Shown one piece after another: positions 1 to 7,013 of a DNA stretch of 59,656 bases; position 1 is the first letter of the stretch, and the number at the start of each line of letters is the position of its first letter. Where the stretch lies: assembly GCA_034440455.1 (NCBI GenBank), contig JAWXCB010000107.1, forward strand, positions 1 through 59,656, given 5' to 3'. The position numbers were made by a program, and so were the translations under genes. Origin of the DNA: JAWXCB01 sp034440455. Its GTDB lineage: Bacteria; Bacteroidota; Bacteroidia; Chitinophagales; CAIOSU01. Under the pieces are notes generated by a model, which saw nothing but the letters and a program-made list of their open reading frames with translations, searched no databases and was not told the DNA's origin.

Positions 1-397
1 CTGCGCTTTGTTTGTTGATGTCATTTTTTTTCATTAGTTCATAGTAAAAGTAAGAAACATTTAGCGGATAAATATTTTTCATTGTTGAGGCATCTTTTAT
101 TTATGCATTTCTCCAAATGAACCCTTGTTTCATTATTTAGGTAGGAAATAACTGCGGCTATTGAATGAGTTTTGAAGAAAGTTTCTTGAAGAAAGAGTAA
201 GGATCTTTTAGAAAGTCGAACAACCAGATGTAACTTATCAAATGAAACCAGACTAAAGCCGATTGATTACAGAGAGCCCATTTCCTGTTTGCTTATTGTT
301 GAATAATTTTAAGAAATAAGTGAGTAATCAGCCAAACCCACACTTTAATCTTGATTGCGTTAAGAGAGTCTCCGAGGAAATATTGGGGAGAAAATTT
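1..397. other. Gene-free left flank
   Basis: About 400 bases of A+T-rich DNA before the insertion sequence. I see no open reading frame of useful length, no tRNA and no strong hairpin. It could hold decayed coding sequence, but nothing is recognisable. Confidence 0.5.
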
Positions 398-1846
398 GGG
401 TCAGCCCTAAAAGTTGGGGGGGGTAATTAAAAAAATAGGATATAAATTAGCGGTCAAAAAGCCATCGAAACAATAGACTATAAACTGTTACATCAGTTTT
501 TTCCATCCGAGTTGATGGACTACTTTCTTATCACCAACTTCTAAACATTGTGTTTTGTAGCAATTAAGGAAGAATATTGGCTGATAGACTTTCAAGAAAA
601 GAATGAAATTCCTAATGGATTCCTTGCTGCTGAGTATGAGTCAAAAGGCTTTATGGAGAGTAAGTTGCTTCAAGACTTTCCGCTTCGGGGTAAGGCAGTT
701 TACCTGCGTATTAAGAAACGTAGATGGCGTCATAAGGAAACAGGAGTAATCATTAAACGTGATTTTTCATTTATAGCCGATGATTCAAAATTTACCAGTG
801 AACTATCGGATTTTTTAAAAGATGCAAGTGGATACGCGACTCGATACCATGAGCAACATAGCGAGCTACTTTAAGGTTGATAGCCAAAAATTACAACGGC
901 ATTACAAACATCAGGTAAGCGGATATAAAGCAGGGGATCAATTACCTCATGCGGAAGAATATCTTTTATACCCCGAAAATATGAGCGATAAACTAAGTAT
1001 TGACGAGGTGAGCTTGTCTAAAGGAGAACTCTATACCTTTGTAACTAATAAAACCACTAAGGTTAAGAATAAACAATCAGTAGTAGCCATCATTAAGGGT
1101 ACACAAGCTAAAACTATACAAGAAGTATTGGTAAAAATACCTTTAGCAAAACGCCATCAAGTAAAAGAAGTAAGTTTAGATATGGCAAGAAATATGGCTT
1201 TGGCAGTAGAGCAAAGCTTTCCTAACAGTAGTCTGGTTATTGACCGTTTTCATGTTGTTCGGTTAGTTATAGACGCTTTACAACACCAGCGAATAAAACT
1301 GCGATGGAAAGCGATTGAGGAAGAAAATACAGCCATTAAGCAAGCCAAAGAGAATGGTGCTAAATATCATCCTGAGTTGTTATCTAATGGTGATACCCTA
1401 AAAGAATTATTGGATAGAAGCAGATATTTACTTTATCGGGTTAAGGAAGACTGGACTATAAATCAATCGAAAAGAGCCGCTATTCTCTTTGCTAAATATC
1501 CAGCCTTACAATCTGCTTACGAACTAACCGTAAACTTCAGAAACATCTACCATAATACAGATAAGTCAACTGCACAAAATCGCTTCAATCAATGGAAAGA
1601 AAAGGTAATAGCAGCTAAAATAGAGGAGTTCAATACAGTGGTCAATTCTTTAGAATACCATTTAGAAAATATTCTGAACTTCTTTGATCACAGAAGTACC
1701 AATGCTTATGCAGAATCATTCAACTCAAAAGTAAAGGGATTTAGAGCCAATCTCAGGGGTGTTACTGATGTTAAATTCTTTCTCTTTAGACTAGAAAAAA
1801 TTATTCGCCTAATTATACCTAGTCCCCAGAAAATGATGTTGACCCC
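398..1846 (+). mobile_element. ISAon1-like insertion sequence (ISL3 family), decayed
   Basis: Two overlapping reading frames have the layout of ISAon1-type elements: a small N-terminal-region protein followed by a DDE transposase. The probable ends are GGGTCA at 398-403 and its complement TGACCC at 1840-1845. A GGGG/CCCC block lies about 16 bases inside each end, but the inverted repeat in between is poorly conserved. The eight bases outside each end do not match, so no target duplication is visible. With the in-frame stop in the first frame and half a palindromic repeat directly at the right end, the element looks old or rearranged. Exact ends are inferred. Confidence 0.7.
473..874 (+). pseudogene. 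ISAon1-type transposase N-terminal region protein, interrupted by a stop codon
   Basis: The frame reads IDYKLLHQFFPSELMDYF, meets TAA at 542-544, then continues as the usual body of this family (QEKNEIP, ESKGF, DFPLRGKAVYLRIKKRRW) to 874. The part before the stop is the start expected for ISAon1 first-frame proteins, so one frame has been broken by a nonsense change. No ATG precedes the conserved start. A product could begin at TTG 548, but it would lack the N-terminus. The end overlaps the transposase frame by 53 bases. Confidence 0.65.
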
Positions 1847-1859
1847 AATAAAAAAGTAA
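822..1859 (+). CDS. ISL3-family DDE transposase (ISAon1-like)
   Basis: A transposase of 345 residues. The catalytic triad is visible: the first Asp in LSIDEVSLS, the second in the VIDRFHVV block (with DMARNMA before it), and the Glu in NAYAESFNSKVKGFR. Length and C-terminal motif FFLFRLEKI fit full-length ISAon1 second-frame proteins. The last residues run through the inverted repeat into flanking DNA, so the stop at 1857-1859 lies outside the element, inside a neighbouring repeat. The frame is intact, but its partner is broken, so activity is doubtful. The start could instead be the ATG at 849. Confidence 0.85.
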   Translation: MQVDTRLDTMSNIASYFKVDSQKLQRHYKHQVSGYKAGDQLPHAEEYLLYPENMSDKLSIDEVSLSKGELYTFVTNKTTKVKNKQSVVAIIKGTQAKTIQEVLVKIPLAKRHQVKEVSLDMARNMALAVEQSFPNSSLVIDRFHVVRLVIDALQHQRIKLRWKAIEEENTAIKQAKENGAKYHPELLSNGDTLKELLDRSRYLLYRVKEDWTINQSKRAAILFAKYPALQSAYELTVNFRNIYHNTDKSTAQNRFNQWKEKVIAAKIEEFNTVVNSLEYHLENILNFFDHRSTNAYAESFNSKVKGFRANLRGVTDVKFFLFRLEKIIRLIIPSPQKMMLTPIKK

Positions 1860-1874
1860 TTTTTAGAACTGCCC
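1848..1874 (+). repeat. Right half of the 88-bp palindromic element
   Basis: These 27 bases (ATAAAAAAGTAATT through GAACTGCCC) match the right arm of the element at 28134-28221 exactly. The left arm is absent on the other side of the insertion sequence, so the element was cut by the insertion or by a later deletion. Confidence 0.8.
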
Positions 1875-1939
1875 TTAAGAGCGGAGGACAATCAGCGTGA
1901 AGCGAAGTGATGTTTACCAAATGCAAGTTCGTGACGAGA

Positions 1940-1964
1940 AATCAGTAATTCAGCCTTACTGATT
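1940..1964 (-). terminator. Hairpin downstream of tRNA-Ser
   Basis: AATCAGTAA and TTACTGATT form a perfect 9-bp stem with a 7-base loop, 9 bases past the tRNA 3' end on the reverse strand. The T-run after it is weak, so this is a possible rather than a clear intrinsic terminator. Confidence 0.35.
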
Positions 1965-1972
1965 AATAATTG

Positions 1973-2059
1973 CGGAGGGAGAGGGATTCGAACCCCCGGA
2001 ACCCTTGCAGGTTCAACAGTTTTCAAGACTGCCGCAATCGACCGCTCTGCCATCCCTCC
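1973..2059 (-). tRNA. tRNA-Ser (anticodon TGA)
   Basis: On the reverse strand an 87-base cloverleaf is clear. The acceptor arm pairs GGAGGGA with TCCCTCC with a G discriminator. The anticodon loop CTTGAAA carries TGA. A long variable arm lies between the anticodon and T arms, as expected for a class II serine tRNA, and the T arm contains GGTTCGAATCC. CCA is not encoded. It is read divergently from the DUF721 gene. Confidence 0.95.
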
Positions 2060-2145
2060 GTGGGCAAAAATAGCATAGTATTTTTCCTTTCGGAAATCGT
2101 TTTGCAACAATTCCCTGCTTTTTTTTCTTTTACTTTGACAACGGC

Positions 2146-2436
2146 ATGAAAGAACACAACCAAAAGACCATCAAACAGGCAATTAACGATGCGTTTAACT
2201 CTGTAAATATCAAACAGAAGATTGCAGAAACGCGCCTTGTGACTACTTGGGAAACGGTGATGGGGAAAACAATAGCCAAACACACACGCAAGTTGTATAT
2301 CACAAAAGGCACGTTGTTTATTTATCTTGATAATCCTGCGCTGAAGAATGAACTGATGTATTCGCGCGCGCGCATCATTGAATTAGTGAACGAATCTGCG
2401 GGTGAAGAGGTGGTGAAGGAAGTGGTGATTAAGTGA
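2146..2436 (+). CDS. DUF721 family protein (DciA-like)
   Basis: A 96-residue protein matching the DUF721 family. Core features include VTTWETVMGKTIAKHT near residues 29-44 and a C-terminal NELMYSRARIIELVN segment. DUF721 includes DciA, which helps load the replicative helicase in many bacteria, and Bacteroidota carry short versions like this one. A replication role is inferred from the family. It is a single gene, closed by a hairpin terminator shared with the convergent DUF3276 gene. Confidence 0.8.
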   Translation: MKEHNQKTIKQAINDAFNSVNIKQKIAETRLVTTWETVMGKTIAKHTRKLYITKGTLFIYLDNPALKNELMYSRARIIELVNESAGEEVVKEVVIK

Positions 2437-2442
2437 AATAAA

Positions 2443-2470
2443 AAAGGCTCCCGATGCGGAAGCCTTTCTT
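2443..2470. terminator. Bidirectional intrinsic terminator
   Basis: AAAGGCT..CCG and CGG.AGCCTTT pair around an ATG loop with one internal mismatch. A-rich and T-rich flanks suit both the DUF721 gene on the forward strand and the DUF3276 gene on the reverse strand. Confidence 0.75.
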
Positions 2471-2476
2471 TAGATG

Positions 2477-2911
2477 TTACATTTTCAAATCATCATCATC
2501 AATAGGCGGGGGCGGAGTTTCCATTTGTTTTCTGTCTTCTTCAGTCACTTCTACTTTCGGCTCCGGTGCAGTATTGCTTCCTTCTTCACCTCGGTGATTG
2601 TCATGGTGCTCACCGCCTTCTTCATATCCTGCATGGTTAAATTCATCAAAGTCATACTCAGGCAGCAAATCGGTTTTCACATGTCCAATCACTTCGTTCA
2701 TCGCCTCAAGGAACTTGTTGAAATCTTCTTTGTACAAGAAGATTTTGTGACGGTCATATCCATCTTCGTTGAAGCGCTTTTTGCTTTCGGTGATGGTGAC
2801 GTAATAATCATTTCCCCGCGTTGTCCGCACATCGAAGAAATAGGTTCTTCTTCTTCCTGCGCGTATCGTCTTTGAATAGACAGCCGGTGTTTTTCTTGAG
2901 TCGTTCTCCAC
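2477..2911 (-). CDS. DUF3276 family (PUR-alpha-like) nucleic-acid-binding protein
   Basis: A 144-residue protein. The first 85 residues hold the conserved core: IRAGRRRTYFFDVR, DYYVTITESKKRF and a KIFLYKEDFNKFLEAMN helix. This is the Whirly/PUR-like fold known to bind single-stranded DNA or RNA. The C-terminal 55 residues are acidic and low in complexity (EEGGEHH, PPPPIDDDDLKM), typical of Bacteroidota members. The exact role is not established. It is a single gene, convergent with the DUF721 gene. Confidence 0.85.
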   Translation of the reverse strand: MENDSRKTPAVYSKTIRAGRRRTYFFDVRTTRGNDYYVTITESKKRFNEDGYDRHKIFLYKEDFNKFLEAMNEVIGHVKTDLLPEYDFDEFNHAGYEEGGEHHDNHRGEEGSNTAPEPKVEVTEEDRKQMETPPPPIDDDDLKM

Positions 2912-3023
2912 GTTTTTTTTGTTTTTTTATTCTGAAAAACTATGTAATTGATTTCAGTCGTTCAAATGTAAGGAAAAAAAGAACAGAGCAACAAAAAAAA
3001 ATTTAAAATAGCTTGTGAATAAC

Positions 3024-4814
3024 TTAATTCTGCTCCGCTTTTTCTGCCTGTCGTTGCGCCTCAAAGAGTTCATAATAAAGCCCTTTTTGTGCAAGTAGTT
3101 CTTCATGTTTGCCCGATTCAGCAATCGAGCCGTTATCAAGCACGATGATAGTGTCGAAATCAAGCGAGGTGAAAATGCGGTGCGTGATAATGATGGCGGT
3201 TTTCTGCTGAAGCAATTCGCCAAGTGCAGTGAGGATGGACTTCTCCGTTTTTGCATCAACGGCTGAAAGGCAATCATCTAAAATCATTACCTGCGGATTT
3301 TTCATAAATGCGCGCGCAATGGAAATTCGTTGTTTCTGTCCGCCTGAAAGCGTTACTCCGCGCTCTCCAATAATGGTGTCATATTGTTTAGGCAGTCCTC
3401 CTATCTCCTTGTGGATGGATGCGCCCTGCGCGGCATTGACAATGCCCTCGCGGTTAAACTCCTTCACTCCGAAGCCGACATTATTCTCTACCGTGTCAGA
3501 AAAGAGAAACACATCCTGCGGCACATAGCCTACCTGCCTGCGTACAACAGAAAGATTGAGCTTGCCGATATTATTTGCATCCAATAAAATCTCGCCACTG
3601 GTTACATCATACATCCTCAACAGCAAATCGGCAATCGTGGTTTTCCCTGAGCCGGTGCGCCCGATGATAGCGAGTTTTTGTCCGGGTTTTATTTTGAAGG
3701 AAACATTTTTCAACGCCTGTACGCCCGTGTCGGGATAGGTGAAACTCACGTTTCTGAATTCAATCTCCCCCCGCAACATCAATCCGTTTTCATTTCCTGT
3801 AATAATTTCAGGCTTCGAATCGAGAAACTCATTGATTCTTTTTTGCGAAGCTGCCGCACGCTGCGTCATGGACGCAACCCAGCCGATAGCCGTCACAGGC
3901 CACGTAAGCATCGTGACATACACCACAAACTCAGCAATGTTGCCAGGAGTGATGCGTCCGTTCATCACACCGATGCCGCCCACCCAAATTGTGAGGATGG
4001 TGCTGAGTCCGATGAGCAGAAGCATCAGCGGAAAGAAAAATGCTTCCACGCGAGCGAGTTTCAGCGCTTTTTCTTTATAGTCTTCGCTTGCCTTGTCGAA
4101 GAACTGAAGGATTTGTTTTTCCTGCACATAAGATTTTATCACGCGGATTCCTGAATAAAACTCCTGCGCATTCGTGGTAAGCCCCGACAGTTGCTGCTGA
4201 ATTTTTTCGCTGCGCTGTTCAATCAGGTTGTTGACATAATAAATGGAGATGGCAAGTAAGGGCAAGGGAATTAAAACATAAAGTGTAAGTGTGACATCAA
4301 CTAACAGCATCGCATAAATCACCATCACTACCATCACCAGAAGGTTCATTCCATACATCACTGCCGGTCCGGTGTACATGCGTACGCGCGACACATCTTC
4401 AGTAATGCGCGACATGAGGTCGCCCGTGTTGTTACGCTTGTAAAACGCAAGGCTTAACTGCTGGTAGTGGTCATACATTTCGTTCTTCATGTCGTATTCA
4501 ATGAGGCGTGACATCACGATAAGTGTTTGGCGCATGAAGAACAGAAAAACTCCTTTCAGGACGGCAAGCAACAGCACCGTGATGCCGAAAAATAACAGCG
4601 CAGAACTGAACAGCGAGTAAAAACTATTTTGCAATTCAAAACCGCTGAACAGATTGTAATAAGAAAGATTGTCCTTCACTAAATCAAACGAATAGCGGAT
4701 AACCTGTGGCGACAGCACCCCGAAATAGTTTGAGACAACAACGAAGAGAATACCTAACGAAAGCCGGTAGCGGTATTTGTAAAAATATTTGTTGAGCGAC
4801 TGAAGATGTTTCAT
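3024..4814 (-). CDS. ABC transporter, fused membrane and ATPase domains (MdlB/YheI-like half of an exporter)
   Basis: A 596-residue half-transporter. Six membrane segments lie in residues 1-310, followed by an ATPase domain. That domain shows Walker A GRTGSGKTT (385-393), signature LSGGQKQR (489-496), Walker B VMILDD (509-514) and an H-loop His in IITHR. Walker B is followed by Asp instead of the usual catalytic Glu, and the context DDCLSAVDAKTE matches the degenerate-site subunit of heterodimeric exporters such as YheI/BmrC. No partner gene is adjacent. It is divergent from nusB. Substrate unknown; multidrug or lipid export is a guess from the family. Confidence 0.85.
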   Translation of the reverse strand: MKHLQSLNKYFYKYRYRLSLGILFVVVSNYFGVLSPQVIRYSFDLVKDNLSYYNLFSGFELQNSFYSLFSSALLFFGITVLLLAVLKGVFLFFMRQTLIVMSRLIEYDMKNEMYDHYQQLSLAFYKRNNTGDLMSRITEDVSRVRMYTGPAVMYGMNLLVMVVMVIYAMLLVDVTLTLYVLIPLPLLAISIYYVNNLIEQRSEKIQQQLSGLTTNAQEFYSGIRVIKSYVQEKQILQFFDKASEDYKEKALKLARVEAFFFPLMLLLIGLSTILTIWVGGIGVMNGRITPGNIAEFVVYVTMLTWPVTAIGWVASMTQRAAASQKRINEFLDSKPEIITGNENGLMLRGEIEFRNVSFTYPDTGVQALKNVSFKIKPGQKLAIIGRTGSGKTTIADLLLRMYDVTSGEILLDANNIGKLNLSVVRRQVGYVPQDVFLFSDTVENNVGFGVKEFNREGIVNAAQGASIHKEIGGLPKQYDTIIGERGVTLSGGQKQRISIARAFMKNPQVMILDDCLSAVDAKTEKSILTALGELLQQKTAIIITHRIFTSLDFDTIIVLDNGSIAESGKHEELLAQKGLYYELFEAQRQAEKAEQN

Positions 4815-4821
4815 GGAATGC

Positions 4822-4853
4822 TTTGCAAACTCTTTTTGGAAAGATTAGTTTTG
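4822..4853 (+). promoter_or_regulatory. Bacteroidota-type promoter of nusB
   Basis: TTTG at 4822-4825 and TAGTTTTG at 4846-4853 are separated by 20 bases. This matches the TTTG - 19 to 21 - TAnnTTTG pattern of the primary sigma factor in this phylum, about 50 bases before the chosen nusB start. Confidence 0.7.
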
Positions 4854-4904
4854 CGGGCGTTAGATGCAATTTTAACCAAAACAGTTCTTTTAACAACGAA
4901 GGCA

Positions 4905-5831
4905 ATGCTCAGCAGAAGAAACCTAAGAGTGAAAGTGATGCAGGTGATTTACTCCATCGAACACAATAGCCAATTGGAGCATGCTGAAGCCATTCATGTT
5001 CTCCAGCGCAATGTGGAGAAAGCCTATCGCCTGCTTTATTACACAACAGCCCTGCTCGTGCGCATTGCAGACAACATCAAAAAAGAAGCAGAACTCAAAA
5101 CAACCAAGCATCTGCCTACAGAAGCAGACTTGCATTTCAGCACACGTCTGGCGCACAATCCTTTCATTCATGCTTTAAGGAACAACAGGAAAGTGCAGGA
5201 CCAACTGAGGCTGCAAATGACGGAAGAAGACACGATGCTTGTAAAAGAATTTTTCAAAATCCTTTCCGTAAAAACAGAATACAAGCTTTACTGTGCGCAG
5301 GAAAATAGCATTGAGAGCGAACGCAATATTCTGTTGTTGCTCCATAACTTGATTGTGAAAACCGCTTCTTACACGCAATATGCAGAAGATAATTTTCCGG
5401 AGTGCGCGAACGAACTTTCTAAAATCAGCTTCGCGCTGGAAGATATTTTAAAAAAGATGCCTGTAGAGCCAAGCAACAATCTGTTTGAATTCAGCAATCA
5501 AAAAATTGAAGAAGACTTTGCAAAAGAGCTTTTAATAAAAACGCTGGAAAACAATGAGCGCTTCACCACCCTCATTCAGCCCAAGCTGAAAAACTGGGAC
5601 ATAGACAGAATTGCGCGGATTGACATGGTGCTGATGAAAATGGCGCTGTGCGAACTCATTTACTTCGACCAGATTCCCGTGAAGGTTTCCATCAATGAAT
5701 ACATTGACATCTCAAAAGTTTATAGCACTCCAAAAAGCAAAGACTTCATTAACGGCATCCTTGACGGCATCATGCACGAGTTGCGTGAAAGCAAGGAAAT
5801 CAAGAAGTCGGGTAGGGGATTGGTTGAATAA
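4905..5831 (+). CDS. nusB: Transcription antitermination factor NusB (long Bacteroidota form)
   Basis: About 308 residues from the ATG at 4905. This start gives the family opening MLSRRNLRVKVMQVIYS; the frame is open further upstream but that extension overlaps the promoter. Residues about 1-190 are a long helical insertion typical of Bacteroidota. The C-terminal part carries the NusB core, with NWDIDRIARIDMVLMKMALCEL and IPVKVSINEYIDISKVY. NusB binds boxA RNA together with S10 in the rRNA antitermination complex. It is divergent from the ABC gene, and an 86-bp palindromic element begins at its stop codon. Confidence 0.9.
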   Translation: MLSRRNLRVKVMQVIYSIEHNSQLEHAEAIHVLQRNVEKAYRLLYYTTALLVRIADNIKKEAELKTTKHLPTEADLHFSTRLAHNPFIHALRNNRKVQDQLRLQMTEEDTMLVKEFFKILSVKTEYKLYCAQENSIESERNILLLLHNLIVKTASYTQYAEDNFPECANELSKISFALEDILKKMPVEPSNNLFEFSNQKIEEDFAKELLIKTLENNERFTTLIQPKLKNWDIDRIARIDMVLMKMALCELIYFDQIPVKVSINEYIDISKVYSTPKSKDFINGILDGIMHELRESKEIKKSGRGLVE

Positions 5832-5916
5832 CCCTCTTTCATAATTCCTTACTTCTATCTTCTCCTTTGGAGAAGAATAAAGATGAGGCGATATAAGAGC
5901 GAATTATGAAAGGGGT
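5831..5916 (+). repeat. 86-bp palindromic element, copy 1
   Basis: Outer arms ACCC.CTTTCATAATTC and GAATTATGAAAGGGGT are inverted repeats with one extra base. The inner core is a second hairpin, TCTTCTCC TTT GGAGAAGA, followed by GATGAGGCGATA. That core and its trailing GAGGCGATA are shared with the element at 28134-28221, but the outer arms differ. It fills most of the nusB to DUF6952 gap, so it may also act as a terminator. Confidence 0.75.
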
Positions 5917-5936
5917 CTAATAATTCTTGAAGCAAA

Positions 5937-6179
5937 TCAGCTAATCGAATTTCTTACTCGCTGTGTATAAGAGCGGAGAGCGGCTTTTAGGTCAACGCTT
6001 TTTTCATCCATCTCACCTTTTATCCAAATGGCGGCTGTGATGTTGGTGAGTTGGTCGCCCGCGTCATCACCCGCATCTGTTATTGTTGGCGCGCGATCTT
6101 CGAGCAGCGCAGTCTCAGCTTCTGCCAATTGCGGGATGGAATATTTTTCAGCAAGCTGCTTGATTACGGGAATTTTCAT
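5937..6179 (-). CDS. Small DUF6952-type protein linked to thioredoxin
   Basis: An 80-residue protein beginning MKIPVIKQLAEKYSIPQL. I assign it to DUF6952 from memory of the family, which usually sits next to a thioredoxin in Bacteroidota. No catalytic motif is visible. Its start codon overlaps the thioredoxin stop by one base (TGATG), so the two are translationally coupled and probably work together. Function unknown. Confidence 0.65.
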   Translation of the reverse strand: MKIPVIKQLAEKYSIPQLAEAETALLEDRAPTITDAGDDAGDQLTNITAAIWIKGEMDEKSVDLKAALRSYTQRVRNSIS

Positions 6180-6496
6180 CAGTTGAGGTTTTGAAGCATT
6201 TCGATAACTTTTTCTTCTTTGGATGTTGCGATGCCTTCCACCAATTGTCCGTTTTTAAAGATGGCGAAAAAGGGAAGATTGTCCACACCTGCGGCTTTGC
6301 GAGCTGCCGGACTTTTCTCGGCATTCACATCCAAAAACGCCACGTCCTTATAGCTTTCATCGTCCGACATGCGATTGAATTTCGGGGAAAACAAACGGCA
6401 CTGCCCGCACCAGTCAGCATAATATTTCACGATTACTTTCGGATTTTCGGCAAGCAGTTTTGTAAAATCTTCGTCTGTTGATTTGATAACACGCAT
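6179..6496 (-). CDS. Thioredoxin family protein
   Basis: A 105-residue cytoplasmic thioredoxin fold. The active site reads ADWCGQCRLFSP (CxxC near residues 30-33), and the cis-proline region is DNLPFFAIFKNG. The usual thioredoxin active site is WCGPC; here Gln replaces Pro between the cysteines, which should change the redox potential. No signal peptide. First gene of a two-gene operon with the 80-residue protein downstream, and divergent from the NUDIX gene. Confidence 0.9.
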   Translation of the reverse strand: MRVIKSTDEDFTKLLAENPKVIVKYYADWCGQCRLFSPKFNRMSDDESYKDVAFLDVNAEKSPAARKAAGVDNLPFFAIFKNGQLVEGIATSKEEKVIEMLQNLN

Positions 6497-6544
6497 CGTT
6501 CTTCTGAGTTTTGTTGTGCAAATTTAAACACTGCTATAAACTCA

Positions 6545-6979
6545 ATGACGCTTAAAAAGTTCAACATCCGCATTTACGGTTTGCTGATAGAAGATGAAAA
6601 GATTCTAATCGTTGATGAAATCGTGCGCGGATCTCCCGTCACCAAATTTCCCGGTGGCGGATTGGAGTTGGGCGAAGGACCGATTGATTGCATTGTGCGC
6701 GAATTTTTGGAGGAAACAGGAATGCAGGTGCAGGTGACCGAACATTTTTATACCACTGATTTTTTTCAGCAATCCGCTTTTAATGCGGATGACCAGATTA
6801 TTAGCATCTATTACAAGTTGCAGCGCACAGGCGAACTGAAGCCCAACCATCTCCTGCCTGTGAATGAAACTGAAACGCTCTTGGGTTTACGGTGGCTGCC
6901 CTTGCGTGAACTAACAGTAGAAACGGTGCATCTGCCGATTGATAAAGTGGTGGTGAGGAAGTTAATGGAGAGGATATAG
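6545..6979 (+). CDS. NUDIX hydrolase
   Basis: A 144-residue protein with a complete Nudix box in residues about 37-60: GLELGEGPIDCIVREFLEETGM, cited here only as G-x5-E-x7-RE-x2-EE-x-G. Members hydrolyse nucleoside diphosphates linked to another group; the substrate cannot be read from the sequence. Monocistronic, convergent with the beta-helix protein gene. Confidence 0.9.
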   Translation: MTLKKFNIRIYGLLIEDEKILIVDEIVRGSPVTKFPGGGLELGEGPIDCIVREFLEETGMQVQVTEHFYTTDFFQQSAFNADDQIISIYYKLQRTGELKPNHLLPVNETETLLGLRWLPLRELTVETVHLPIDKVVVRKLMERI

Positions 6980-7013
6980 AACTGGGTGTACGACACTTAA
7001 AAATTGCTCCAGT

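Noticed and set aside
398..1846. Fully active insertion sequence
   Set aside because: The first frame has an in-frame stop and the ends lack a target duplication.
1892..2110. 72-codon reverse frame over the tRNA-Ser
   Set aside because: It overlaps the whole tRNA gene; the apparent peptide is the tRNA read as protein.
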